Shown here in pieces: positions 1 through 13,039 of a stretch of DNA of 64,000 bases. This DNA is from Eleginops maclovinus. Taxonomy: Eukaryota > Chordata > Actinopteri > Perciformes > Eleginopidae. The notes below the pieces were generated by a model. It was given only the letters and a program-made list of their open reading frames with translations. It did no database searches and was not told the origin of the DNA. Location: NCBI RefSeq assembly GCF_036324505.1, contig NC_086355.1, forward strand, positions 21,566,518 through 21,630,517, written 5' to 3'. A program made the translations under genes and the position numbers. The first letter of the stretch is position 1, and each line of letters begins with the position of its first letter.

Positions 1-347
1 TACTCTGCAACTTCTACAGGTGCACCATCGAGAGTATCCTGACTGGCTGCATCACCATCTGGTATGGCAGTTGCACCGCCCCTGGTGAAAACTGCTCAGC
101 ACATCACCAGGACGGAGCTGCCATCCATGGAGGACCTCAACACCCAGCGGTGTAGGAAGAAGGCCGGTAGGATATTAAAGGACCCCCATCACCCCAGCAA
201 CAATCTGTTCTGTCTGCTGCCGTCTGGCAGACGGTACCGCAGCATCCGGACCAAGACCACCAGACTCAGGGACAGTTTTTATACCACAGGCTATAAGACT
301 GCTGAACTCCTGAGCTCTGTGAATGTCTACTCACATCTGTTTATAGT

Positions 348-391
<44 letters not shown>

Positions 392-733
392 CACATCTGC
401 CATACATATCTGTTTATAGTACACATATCTATATATTATACATATCTGCCATATACATCTGCTATACATAATATATGCATCTGTCCATACCTCCTCATTC
501 AACAGTGTAAAGTATTTAAATACTCTCAATGTATTCCACATATGTATATATTTCACATCCTCAAATCTTTATTGTTGATATTGTAAATATTCTTCTCTCT
601 TTTTGCACTATTTTATTTATGTTATTTGCACCATGTATGTTGAGTTGTAGGAGGAACATGGGATATAAGATTTTCATTACCAACATATACGTTGTATATG
701 CTGTGCATATGACCAATAAAACCTTGAAACCTT
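1..733 (+). mobile_element. LINE 3' end (C-terminal reverse transcriptase ORF remnant plus 3' UTR)
   Basis: The first about 300 bases read as the C-terminus of a non-LTR retrotransposon ORF2: LCNFYRCTIESILTGC in one frame, then [18 protein letters not shown] and [20 protein letters not shown] in another, so a small deletion or frameshift sits near position 90. A 3' UTR with a (TA)n tract follows, ending near 733 in AATAAAACCTTGAAACCTTG. The same UTR recurs at 24254-24533, its terminal part at 58661-58742, and the coding end on the minus strand at 39243-39500. It belongs broadly to the L2/CR1/Rex1-like group; I cannot fix the clade. The 5' part lies outside the window. Confidence 0.8.
352..387. 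repeat. (TA)n microsatellite in the LINE 3' UTR
   Basis: An almost pure TA run inside the LINE UTR; similar ATA-rich sequence continues to about 470. Confidence 0.9.
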
Positions 734-887
734 GACCCTATATTCCACTCCCTCACCGACTGTCTTTAGTTCAGTGAGAGAACTGAGCTCTAGCCTGTCT
801 GGCCATGATTTGAAATCGGGGCTGAAATGGTGTCAGGACCATTCTCATACACATGTGAAGGTGCTCATTGGTGCTCCACTTACTGCC

Positions 888-1385
888 TTCTCTCTCTCTA
901 TCTCCCGCTAACTCGTCTCTCCCCTCACTCTTCTCTCCGTCTTCTCTCTCCCGCTAACTCCTCTCTCCCCTCACTCTTCTCTCCATCTTCTCTCTCCCGC
1001 TAACTTGTCTCTCCCCTCACTCTTCTCTCCGGCTTCTCTCTTTGTCTCCCGCTAATCCGTCTGTCCCCTCACTCTTCTCTCCGCCTTCTCTCTCCCGCTA
1101 ACTCCTCTCTCCCCTCACTCTTCTCTCTCCCGCTAGCTCGTCTCTCCCCTCACTCTTCTCTCCGCCTTCTCTCTCCCGCTAACTCGCCCTTCCCCTCACT
1201 CTTCTTTCCGTCTTCTCTCTCCCGCTAACTCCCCTCTACCCTCACTCTTCTCTCTCTCTCCCGCTAACTCGTCTCTCCCCTCATTCTTCTCTCCGCCTTC
1301 TCTCGCTGTCTCCCACTAACTCGTCTCTCCCCTCACTCTTCTCTCCATCTTCTCTCTCTGTCTGCCGCTGACTTGTCTCTTCTTC
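888..1385. repeat. CT-rich minisatellite, about 46-bp unit
   Basis: About ten imperfect tandem units, each built on CTCCCGCTAACTCGTCTC followed by TCCCCTCACTCTTCTCTCCG. Units vary by short CTCT insertions or deletions (for example around 1040, 1128 and 1250). The strand is almost wholly pyrimidine, so the complement is a long polypurine tract that could adopt triplex DNA. No coding role is seen. Confidence 0.9.
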
Positions 1386-4300
1386 TTGTGTTTATCTCCC
1401 TGTATCGCTCACTCGTCTCTTTGGCCCTGTTGGCGCCGGTTAAAATGGAATTGTCCTGTCAAAATGAAAATCCCTTATTAATGTATTGATTATAGGTCCG
1501 GGTCCGTATAGGTTGGCGTGGCCGGCTGTTAGTGAACTATGCACTACATAATACAGTACGAACAAAAGTATTCAAATTACCTCAAAAAAGAATGCCACAG
1601 TGAACATTGGGCAATAGGGCTCCCTGGGGTTGTGGGGCTGTATCGCCTGGTTGAAAGTCAAGCATTGTGATTCTATCTATCTCTGTACTTAGTTTGAAAC
1701 TTTGCTGCCACATAGTGGTTGTCATTTTACTTTACTTAAACCTCAATAACAAAGCTGTTATACAGTGGGAGTTATTTCTTGTTTCTCCTTAAACCGTCAT
1801 ACTCACATGGTGTACAACTTATTGGCTAAAGTTTGCTAATTATATGCAAAAAAAACGCTGTAAACTGATATAAAACAATATTTTCTTAAACTGCAGCTAT
1901 GGTGGAATGCTGCTATCAATGTTGAGTGAAGATGATGCTGAATATTAATGTATGTTGCAGTGATGGGATGGGGCAATGGAATGAGAAATTGACATACACA
2001 TAAATGCATTGATGCATGTAACTAATAAAAGGAAGTAGAAAACAGAATACATCATTTGTAAAAAAGGTGGCGCTTTATTTGTAATTTGAAAATGTATTAT
2101 TTAAGGTTATTTACAGGTTTATTTCTATGTAAATGTTCTTACTGAATAAAGACTCAGCTCTATACTGCAAACAAGCAGTCCTGTTTTGTTGTTACTGTTT
2201 TTTTTGCAAAAACTGTTTGATTTTGAATCTTAAAACAGTGTATGCATGTGGTGTATACTTGCAGTAAAAAAAAAAAAAAAAGTGGACAGCTTGTGATAAA
2301 TCTGCATATATTAGCATACTACTGCCTGCCACAAATGTACACATACTCCATCCCTGAGGCTGAGCACACCCTACTACCATACTACTACTTCCCCAATAAT
2401 AATTTCTACAACTTCTCCTCCATCTTTCCTACTACCCCCCTCTTTAGACACAACACACTGTTGAGGCAGCATGTTATTGTGATTCCTCCATCAGTGATTT
2501 CAGATTGGCAGGTTGTCCTCCAGAGTCACGTGGTCCTGCTGAGCATCCCTTGCAGAGGCATCACAGTGCGCAGCGTGTCTCCACCACAGACTGCATGCTC
2601 TCCACTACATCATGGACCAGGGTTGCTGCTGTTGTGTGGTATAGTCGCAGCATCGCTTGTTTTTAGCTTTCCAACCTAGGAATGCTCTCTGAAATCGCAG
2701 GTAAGCTATACGCTGGGTTACAAATGCACTGACTTTAATGAGCGTCTACGCATGATGCTGACTCGCTGTCTGTGTAATTGCTATGCAACAAAGACACTGT
2801 GCGGAAGCGAAGGAAATGACTTTTTTTTTTTTTGCACAGACTGAGATATGCAACATAGTGAATCGTTGCTACAGAGTGTGTTCTTGCAGGTATGGCCATG
2901 TCTATAGATGCACGGCAATGCATTGACATCTTTTTTTTGTGCACAGTCAGAGCAGCAGGGCTCTGGAGGCGGTGGCATACTGGTTGTAGTGTGTGGATAG
3001 TGTTTGTTGTGCAGCAGTGTTATATAAAGTGTCGTATTCTTTAAAAAATGAAAAAAGAACCAGAAGCTATATATGTTATTTGTGAGTGGTGTGAAAGAGT
3101 CTGAGATTGAAGTTCAAACACAATCTGGAGTTGGATAAGGTCACATAGTAATGACTCAGCAAATATCGAGCGTAAACTAATGGTGCGTCACAGGTTATTT
3201 TTGTTTGGTACATGATAAAATGATGTTACAGCAGCTGGATGTATAGTTATGTGGAAACTGAATGACTGTGGTAACCCGACACATTTGAGTGTCAGTGTTT
3301 TATAAATATGGAATTTCAGAATTGAGTGCAAGTATTGATTGTTGCACCACTTACTGTATGTCTGAGCAAGAGAGTGGGCTAGATAAAGCTGTGTAAACCA
3401 CAGCATTTCCTCCAGTAGGGTTAGCATCATAAACCTGAAGGGGAGTATGCTAAACATATTTAAACTATAGCATCTTTCAAGAGACTTAAACCCATATTTG
3501 TTTTCATGTTACATATAATAATAATCTTACTAATTGTACATGACTAAAGCTTTATTATTTGTGCCAAGTGATTAAAGGATCAGGTCATAATATTTACATA
3601 TAAACAAATACATTTTATAACTTAACATCGTGCAGATACAGAAGTTTGGGTTTTAATTATTCCTGAGTCATGTTTAGGATTTTTTTTCTCAAATCTAATG
3701 CAAACTAAGTTGATTTATTTGTTTAAAATGTCATTTACAACAAGATTAGGAATCTACAGTGATGCTAGCAACACTACTTGTGGCTACATGCTAATGTCAA
3801 CATGCTAATAAGCACACACTGACCATGCTAACATACTGCTACTTGAAAATTGTTATAAATGATTCATTACAGTACTTTGTTGCCTGCCAAAAACACATAC
3901 CATTTACGCTAGACAACATTACTATTAGCAGGAGTCCCATTCTCCTCCTTTTCTTTTTCTCAGCTCCAAGCTAACATGTCCTGGAAGTGTTCTCAAATGA
4001 ATCCACACAAAACAAACTGATATTAACCCTCCATCAAACTCTTTGTAGGACAGTGAACAAACGGACCCCGATTGTTAAAATTAGAGAGCATCCTTGGATT
4101 GTGTACTAATGTGTAATCCCACGCACTAGTTACTTAAAAATGAACACGTTACTCAATGTTACTGCCCAAGGTTAGTTTATTGGCCAGGCTATGATCTCAT
4201 TGATACGTGATTGTCAGATTATTTTTAAAACGTGATAAATTACATATTAGTTAGTTATTTTTCACCTGACTGTAACACGTTAAATGTGCGTGACCCTAAA

Positions 4301-7300
4301 TTAAAAAAGTGTTGCATGTCCTGCCAGAATAAGTGTCCCTATTACTGCTAAAATCTGAAAACTCATGGGGTCTTTTTTTTATGATAAAGTATCTTAAAGT
4401 CTGGGCAAAGGGGACTTCGTTAGTAATTGGGGTGAGTTATTCTTATAATATTACTTGTAATGTCAGCCTTTTCTGTGATTCGAATAGATACTATTGTGCT
4501 TGTATTAAATGACTCATAAATATAGTGATTTTTGTTATATTGCATGCACTTTAAGCCTGGGGGGGTAGTTGCTACGGTGCAAACACCTGAGAATGAGGAT
4601 TATGCAGGTGGCCTCTGATGAGACTTTCTGTCCAGCATGAATGTGTTTGCACAGATAGCATACTTTTGCAGTGCTGCCTGTTGTGCACATATGCAAGGCT
4701 ATTAAGTACTGTGTAAGGGTGCGACCGAATGATGTGTGGTTTGACAGGCTAACTATGGTACGCAGTGACTTGTGATCTTACACTCTTCCTCTGCATTGTA
4801 ATGTGTGAGGTCCTTTCCATGTTTGCCCTTATGTACTGTGAAAGTCAGCAAGATGTTGCCGCATTGATGCCAAGAGTCATTCTTGTAAAGTTTGAAATCA
4901 AAGTGTATCAATCTGGTTTCTAAAGTGCCATAATAATTCCAAAACTCAGAATAAATGATAGTTGGTGAAACGTTTTATGGGAAGTTTTAACTACCTCAAT
5001 AGTTTCGGAAGTTTCAATTTATGCATTTATGGTAAGGCGACTTTTGGTGGCTGTTATTATTATGATGGGAGCAAAGGGGGAAATAAAGTGATGAGGAGTA
5101 AGGTACAAGGTTGGATGGTTCAAACAAACACAGTTTTCCCCAAGGAGACATTTGAAGGCTTGAAGTGTTCATTGAAAGTAGTGGTTTGGTTGTGAGATGA
5201 ATCAAAAACAAACTGTAACTATTTGTAGTTAATGATTATTTAATATTTTTTTGCTTGAGAAATGACAAATATCTCCAGATTCAGGCTTCTAGGTAATTCT
5301 CACTGAATGCTGTTAATGTCTACCTATATAACAGCCAATTGCTGCTTCTATTTGTTTAATTTGATAATTCTTACACTGAATATTTTTCAGTGTTTGACTG
5401 TTGTTGACATACAAACCTTTTGACAAAATTACCATTGGATTTGTGAAAGTATTATTGGCCTCTTTTATGTTCCTTTCTATATGTTTTTTAAATAATAAAA
5501 TGTTTAATCTCCAGTCATGTAATCCATATTTCTGCATATGTAATATTGGTGTTGTTCTTAGTTTTTTTGTCGTTGGTATCTTTCATTACCACTTGCTCTT
5601 TAAGACAAGGTACATAAGTAAAATCTGCAGTCATTATTTATATTATATTTTAATTACATAAGTATTCCATCATCAACAGCATATTTTGTGTTAAGTGGTG
5701 GGTGAAATTAAGGATCAGCTGGTGAGTGTGCTGCCCTCTCGTGCATATGACTGAGCATTCGGGCCAGTATTTCTTATTTTAAACGGGTCAGTCCTGAGAC
5801 ACCATCACCATTTGTACTGTAGCCCTGTCATTCACCAGTGGTTTTGTTTTCCTTTTTTTTGTGTCTGTCCCCCCCCCTCCACCACAACACTATCAATGTC
5901 AGTCACTAATGTATGTCAACGTCCCCTTTACACATTCAAAGGGCGAGCCATTCAGAGCTCTCTGATTACACGGCTGGTATGGAGGGGGTGGGACATTGGA
6001 TATTACTGTAGCGGTGAGGTGGGTGGTGGTGGTGGGCAGGAGCTTGGGCAGCTTTGGCCAAGGTCACTACACACACCACCGAAGGCTAATCAGGATGACA
6101 CACTGGGCCTTCAGACACAATACAAGGTAGGAACGTATGTAGGGGGTATATTCTCCCATAGCATGGTAAAACTGCATACAGTATACGACCGTCATTTTTG
6201 AAGAAAGATGTAATGTGTCTTCATTTTCAAGCTTTGTATTAAACCTTTGGACTTGATTAAGCACAGTGTTACAATCCCATATTGTGCAAAAGTAATTGCC
6301 TAAGTGCATCTCTGCAGGCCCATCTCAGACATATTCGAGCTCCGAGCCAGCTGTAAATGTCGCTGAAGGAGCAAGTGAGTCAGCTAAATTACACGGAGAC
6401 AGATGTAGAGTGTCTTATTGTGACAGTGGAAAAACAGCAGCTCCAAACAGAATGGGTCACTTGGGATTTATTGAATCTGTTCCATCAATTCCCTTGACTT
6501 CTTTATGTACACACTATCTAATATTCACAAACATGTATGCTTGATTGAGGCTATTATGTTTTTGTTTTGCTTCATCACTGCATGTTCGGTTCTAACTTTA
6601 TAATGAGGGATAAAAGGAGCAGCACATTTTGGTAACCCCTATTTCACCACTGTGTTCTACAAGACTGTGTTCCCATACAACTGAATAGCATCCTTAGTAG
6701 AGTGGTGTAAGCATGGCTTGTTTTTGTAGGCCACATCACACTGTTTCCGTCGTCAAAATGTCAATGGAATTTTTGCTTTTCACTCAGAATTAAAATGGAA
6801 TGTAACAGTTTATGAAAAAAATTCCTCACGAATCAAGCCCCTTTTATAATTTTTTTAAGGTGTAATTTCAATCCCTAGCAATAAAAAAGCTAACATTAGC
6901 TGCATTCACATGATAAGCAGTTTGTTTGTTTCTATTTTTACCTGCCCTGCTCCTTTTGGCCGCTTAGCTTCTAGCGTAGCGCTGGGCGACAATTTTGAGC
7001 ATTGTGCAATGCACAGGTAGCATTTTCGCCTATTTGGTGGGACTGCTATCTTCATAGAAACACTAAGGCAACATCAGGGCTGAGCCTTTTTTCTACTGAT
7101 TGTGTAAGGCAGCAAAGGTCATAATCAAACAACACCACCGTTGCATAGCTAAGGTCAACACCACCAAGCTAAAGACAAACTAGTGTTTGGAATGATGACG
7201 TTTAGTAGAATCTTTTAGTGTATGTTAGCAACCCCCATTTTTTAAGACACGCCAAAGCATACAAGTTAACGAGTAGGTTCAACCACCAACCTTAAAACTC

Positions 7301-8141
7301 AATAAAAGTATTTGGTTGTGCAAAAATGATAATTTTTCATAAAGAATATATGTGTACCATCTGCTATTTAAGTTGTATACAAAGGTTGGATTTATTTGTA
7401 CAGAGGGTTGAAAGTCCTGTGTTTGTTTGAACCAACCATCCACCCCGATCTTCTCTAAACGCAAACTTCCGCTGTCTATGACTGGAATCATATAAGATAT
7501 ATGATATATGACATTAAAAAAAAGTGAATCTACGGGAAAATGTGTTTTCTTTTAATGTTATTCACAATACTCTCTGTTGCAAGTACTGTATGTCTTAGGA
7601 GACCGGGCAGCCTGTTTAGATGGCAAAGGGCAACAATCTTTGCAGAATGCTAAACACTGCACCCTGCCTTTAAAACTGTGGACACTAACTCTGAGTGACT
7701 AAAACATTACTGGAGGTAATGACAATGATAAATGGCCATGGTCTGGCCTGCCCTCTCTCACACTGCCCAGAATAATTGCAGACCAAAAATCCTTGGCATG
7801 TTTACATGGATGAGAGGCACCTGTTTTCTTCCATGTGAAAAACGAAAATAATCAGCACTGTGTGTATTTTGGCATCATCGGGATAATTAAGCAGCCCCAA
7901 GGTGCCTTCTCTTGTTTGTTTAAGCTAGTGTGTGCTGCAGTTGTTTTCAAATTAGACTTATAAATGAGAATAAAAATGAGTTGAATAAAGCTCATGGAAT
8001 TAGAAAAGGATAGTTTTATCTTTATAAATATATCAGTCAATCTAAAGCTATTAAATTGCTCAACCCACATAGTCAGAGCTATCTTCACAGGGCTGTGTCG
8101 GCACTGGATTAAAGTCTGGCTACACTAATCATTCTGATTGT

Positions 8142-8154
8142 GGGGGGGGGGGGG
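8142..8154 (+). repeat. G13 homopolymer
   Basis: An uninterrupted run of 13 guanines preceded by TGT. It is a length-variable, quadruplex-prone site; no function is inferred. Confidence 0.9.
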
Positions 8155-9004
8155 ATGCTGTGGCTTGTTTGTATTTTAGTACACAAAACAAAATCATCTT
8201 GAGCGTCTCTAAGCAGAGGACTTTGACCTTGCAAAACGGTAACATGCAGATTAAATTAGTGTGGAAGGTCATGGAAATACCTTGGGAAATAAGCGACCAA
8301 TAGCAGGCCTCTTCCCACAGTCTACATCCAGGGATTCAGACAAGTTAATTTGCTAATTGCTATGAAAATGTATAGTCAGGCTTGCTAAAGTTGTCTTTCA
8401 AATGTTTGAATACGGCACTCACACCATAGGAGCAGAAGTGACAATCGGGAATGGGATGAAATGTCACTTACTGTATTCTTAGAAGATCATTGGTATAAGG
8501 AATACTCCTGAGGATGTGGCAGAATGAGTGGCTTTGAGTCCAGACATTGTCAACGCCCTCTCTGTCACCATGGCAGCTGATAAACGCACCACAGGGAACA
8601 TGTGGACCATAAGAGATGACTATAACCTTTTTTTAAACACAAATACCATTTTGTGGGTGGGTAGCACCAGTGAAATGCCATGACATGGTATACGATTGAA
8701 GAGCTTGTAGATTATATGATCTAGTAAATTCATTTTTAATTTGAAAACATACTGCTAAAACATGTCAAGCATTTTAACTAAATGTAGCGTACCACAAGTA
8801 TTCACTTGCTAAATTTCTCAGCATGCAGTGATCGGTTACAGTGTTTGTACATTCACTAACAAGGACCACGCTACAACAACAAGTCACATTTCATTATGGG
8901 AAGTATTGGATGTCAAACAATGATAAATGTAAGTTTTTAAGTCAAGGCAAAACTGAAAGTATGCATCAGATTGAATATAAAGAGATAATGGGAGACAGGA
9001 GGAG

Positions 9005-9310
9005 AAGATGTGCGGAAAAGGGATGACCGGATGAAGGGTCTTAGGGAGGAAAGGATGAGGAATCGTAAAGCTTTAGGTAGAAGGTAAGAAAGGTAGAAGG
9101 GATGTAGTGAGGAAGGATGAAGGTGATGTAGGGTCGAAGGGATGAGGGGATGAATATATGAAGGGTCAACGGGATATAGGGAGGGAGGTATGACAAGATG
9201 AAGGGAGAAGGGATGACGGTTGAATGGATAATGGGATAATGGGATGTAGGGAAGGGATGAAAGGATGCAGGGTGGAAAGTATGTATGGATGCAGGGATGT
9301 AGGGATCAGA
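9005..9310 (+). repeat. Degenerate GGGATGAAGG-type purine repeat
   Basis: About 300 bases in which GGGATGWAGG-like words recur every 8-20 bases (GGGATGTAGG, GGGATGAGGG, GGATGAAGG). One strand is almost all purine plus T. It ends about 190 bases before the predicted acceptor of the first slc4a3 coding exon. Open frames on the complement (9041-9319, 9166-9435) are repeat artefacts. Confidence 0.75.
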
Positions 9311-9501
9311 GACAAACAAAGGTCATATTTGCTGACCAGGTAAAAATATCTTAGCATGTGATAAGAGGTGTGTTTAAGGCGGTGCCTAGCTCCCAAACCT
9401 AAGTTAACTGATTGGTGTGCCTGGTTACCATCCAACAGTTGTGCATATCATCCTCAGTTCACCTTTTATAACCTTTGTCTCACCTGTCCCTTCTCCTGCA
9501 G

Positions 9502-9834
9502 GTTATGCCACCCCAAAGGCTTCCTGGATCCCCAACCGTGAAAGAGAAGGGCTGATCCCTGTCCTTCCCCAGTTTCCTGCTGCTTTGCACCTCATCTTCC
9601 CCTTCACCTTTCCCCTGCTTATTAACTTCTCCAAACCGTACTAACCCTACCTGACCCCAGTACCTGACCCTACCACCCCTGTCATCTTTAACCTCTTGAA
9701 TCGTTGGTGTGGTCGTATCTTTTCCCAAGTAATCCTCCCAATAGCACTCGATACCCTCGCAACACTCTTTCCTTCAGGCCCCCTGCCCACGAAAATAGAG
9801 CTATTCTTCTCCAACTGGCTGCACGCCTGGCCCC
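9502..9834 (+). other. slc4a3: Predicted 5' UTR part of the slc4a3 start-codon exon
   Basis: A pyrimidine tract and CAG end at 9501 (CCTTCTCCTGCAG), a good acceptor, which suggests an upstream non-coding first exon as in mammals. The leader is C-rich compared with surrounding intron sequence. In the frame of the proposed ATG at 9835 there is a TAG stop at 9796-9798, so translation cannot simply extend upstream. If 9500-9501 is not used as an acceptor, transcription could start inside this stretch. Confidence 0.5.
9505..9555 (+). promoter_or_regulatory. Possible upstream ORF in the slc4a3 leader (16 codons plus stop)
   Basis: ATG at 9505, three bases after the predicted acceptor, opens a 16-codon frame closed by TGA at 9553-9555, upstream of and separate from the main start at 9835. 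If the leader is transcribed, this could lower initiation at the main ATG. Confidence 0.3.
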
Positions 9835-9888
9835 ATGGCTACAGGAGGTCATGCCCAAGAGATAGATGTGTTGATCAACCTACAACAG
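9835..9888 (+). CDS. slc4a3: slc4a3 first coding exon (18 codons)
   Basis: Encodes [18 protein letters not shown] and ends in a consensus donor CAACAG|GTAAGA in phase 0, which fits the phase-0 acceptor at 29383. Mammalian AE3 also has a short first coding segment starting M-A-x-G and ending in Gln before a Val (from memory). With this exon the predicted total length approaches that of mammalian AE3. The in-frame TAG at 9796 supports this ATG. It is short and poorly conserved, and 19.5 kb from the next exon, so the call is moderate. Confidence 0.55.
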
Positions 9889-12800
9889 GTAAGAATCATT
9901 TCAAGATGTTACTTACGTTAACCTGGAATTTGGAAGATATGAATAATTGAAACACAAGTTAAGTAAACATACACAAAAAGATCTTTAAAAGGAGTGGACA
10001 GCGCAGACCTCTGCCAAGGCTATTTGAAAGATGATAAGAGTTTTTGCCGTGTGATTCAGATCTGTGCCAACATGTAATGCGTTGTTCCTTGGCCCTTGCT
10101 ACAGCCTTGAATCAAGTTTCATCAGGCCAGTAATCCTGCTGACAGACATACAAACAAACCGTGGTGGAAACACAGCCTCCTTAGCAGATCAAATTAAACC
10201 GTACAGTTCTTTGGTGTCTGGCATTATGAAGTCTTATAAATTAACCTTTATCCAGTTATACCTTCAACCCTTCTGCAACCACCAACATTTGTGGAGTCCT
10301 ATCGGTGTTTTATTTTCAACAAAAAAGAGGAGCTTTTGGTTTGTTTTAGTTTATAACATTTAAAGGTTAAACCCAGAGATTGTCAGTTCTGAGCTAGAAA
10401 TATTCCATAACATTTGGCCAGCCTCCTTCTCACGAGGTTATCCATCCAGCCTTATGCTTTGTGTATTCATTTAATTGAATGAGCAAGGCCTTTTCAAAAG
10501 AATAGCTGGATAATCTGGGTAAAGTGTTTATACTGTATCTTAGTGTTTAACAAAAAAATGAAAGTAGGGGGAAACTTCCGGCTCTTTTTAATGTTCATTT
10601 TTAATATTTTTAAATAAGTCTTAACGAAATTTAAGAAGAATTGAGGAATATGGTTATGCTGTCAGCAAACAGCGATGCATTTGTGAGACTGGATTCTTAC
10701 TGCAAGACCATTTACAATATTCAAATCCACTGAATGCAATCAAAATGGTGTAATCTGTCCTTTTCACCTAGTGTGTGGGTTTGCATTATAGATATAGGGA
10801 AGGGAAGTAAAGTGATGAAAGGTAAATAGATCATTTCTGGAAAGTTACAGGTGTCATGTTAAAATGCAAATGCACATTGCTGAGGATTGCAGAGAGTTTG
10901 ACTCTACATGAGAAATACTACTGTAAAAAATATGTGAAGACAGAAATTTGGACATGACTGTGTAGCAGATGTCCACATGACTATGTCAGCCTGTACAATG
11001 GAGTCTCAGTGAGCCAATAAAAGAGTCCTTTATATTAAGAGTAGGTGGCCTTTCAGTCGGGACATTCATGCCGGCAGTGTGTCTGGAAGCTTGAGATTGA
11101 GAAGTGGAGTGAGAACAATGACTTCATAAGCCTGGTGGACTGGTAGCTTTGAGAAAATGCTTTGTGCCTGTGATAATTCTTAGCTGAAGAATCTCTAACA
11201 CCAATTTCACATTTTCACACCAATCAGCTGCCAGCTTGTCCATCAAAGGCCAGTGAGCCAGAATGTATTTCAAGAAACAAATATTTGGTGGATGTGGCGT
11301 TTCCTGTGTTTCCCTATTCTAGCATTTTCCCATCTGGATTTTATATTTCTAAAAGAGGCATTACGCTGTAACTGTTCTCTAACCCTCAGGCCAGTGCTGC
11401 CCTTTGAACTTTTTGTGTATCCTGAATGTCAAACAACGGGCCTGCTGCAGTTCGCTCTTAAATGGCGCTTTAGTGATACTGATGCAACACTGTAAAAAAA
11501 CACAGATTGAACTAAAGTAAGCTGTGCCTGTATTTTAGCATTAGTATGACATTGATCGACAATGAGAAATGCAGTTTTCTAAAATAATGTTAAACCAACT
11601 ATGCAATACATTCTCCTTTCTTCTACTGACCAATAAGATGTTTGCAATGACTCCCAAAACAATATGTATGAGCTTTGGAGAATACCAGCAACAGGTGCAT
11701 GTCATGAAACTGTCACCGTTTTAAACACAAATTTATTGTTTATTTGATTGATTGATTCAACATTGTGAATTGAAACAAAGCTAATTCTTAATATATCTGA
11801 AAAGGTTATTGCTTGAAATGAACCAAGTACTGTATGTCATGTCACTTAGGTAACGTACATAAGAAGTACATTCTGTATGTGATGTAAGTTAAATATAAGT
11901 TAATTTAAACACATACTGTAAGTCAAAATAAGTAGGCTTTACAGGGGACATACTGGTCAACAGGGCGAAAGTCCTTTGTCTGTTTCTTCCATTCATCCTC
12001 CCGGCTCTCTTCCCTATACTGATTTTGTTGCTGCTAACTCCTAACATTTAAGAGCAGTTTGTGGGATTTACTGGCATCCAGTGGTGAGATGGCAGAATAT
12101 TGAATACTGCTTGGCTCACCACTACAAGTGTTTAAAGAACCTTATTGTGGCCATCAGCAAACAGCAACATCCTGAAAGGTCTTTTTCAAAGTTGGTTTGG
12201 CTTGTTTGTTCAGGGCTATTGTAGAACATGGCTGTGCAACATGGCGGACTCTATTGAAGAGGACTCAACACATGTAAGTGCTGCACCTGGTGCTGCAATC
12301 TGCAAACTATACGCCTGTTTGTTTGTTTGTTTGTTTCTTTTTTTTTTTTTATCTGCAAATATTGCAAGTGCCACAACACAATGATTCCATGTGGTAATTA
12401 TGTAGTTGTAAAGGCTTGTTGTTCTAGCAGAACTCTCTAGTTAACTACTGCTTGATGCGCCAACTGCTAATATGCTAATATGCTAGCCAGCTAGACACAT
12501 GCTATTATTTGTCAGTTAACGTACACCCAGGGCTTGCTTTTCATTTAAAAAGCAAATTAGCTTCGTCGCTGAGGAGACAATCAGTTGACATGCTATAAAA
12601 AGGAGTGTTCCTCATTTTAATATTTCAAAATGAAGTATAATAAGTATCTTCAATAAAACGAGCGCTAATATGCCGTCAAGACTGAATTGGTTCTCCACCG
12701 TTTCAACAGGGATGAGTCACAGATTGATCGATGCAAATCGCTTGTGTCTTGCACACCAGAATGCTTTCTATCGGTTTTCAATTGAAACAGATTAGCCTGC

Positions 12801-12970
12801 AGTGTTCTTGAGGGGAAATAGCTCTACCAACTGAGTAGGTGTCATTATGCTCAGTGGGGACCATGCCATTCAGTGCATAGCATATTATGTGCATAGCATA
12901 TTATGATGGGGGTTTGAACAAAATAATATGCTTGGCTACATAAGTGGAACCTACCTGCAATTACTTGGGC

Positions 12971-13039
<69 letters not shown>

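Larger units (their letters stand above)
1386..9501. other. Sequence upstream of slc4a3, no gene recognised
   Basis: AT-rich, non-coding in appearance: open frames are short and none resembles a known protein. Minor items are an A-run at 2266-2281, T-runs near 2820, a C-run near 5869, a G13 run at 8142-8154 and purine-rich degenerate repeats from about 9005. If slc4a3 has a non-coding first exon, as in mammals, its promoter may lie here, but I cannot locate it. Confidence 0.6.

Noticed and set aside
888..1385. CRISPR-like array
   Set aside because: Units are directly adjacent and degenerate, without unique spacers; the genome is vertebrate. It is a minisatellite.
2242..2679. 145-codon plus-strand frame
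   Set aside because: Begins in an A-run, low-complexity and no recognisable motif; no splice or start context.
5812..6201. 129-codon plus-strand frame
   Set aside because: C-run and G/T-rich composition, no family resemblance, no supporting exon structure.
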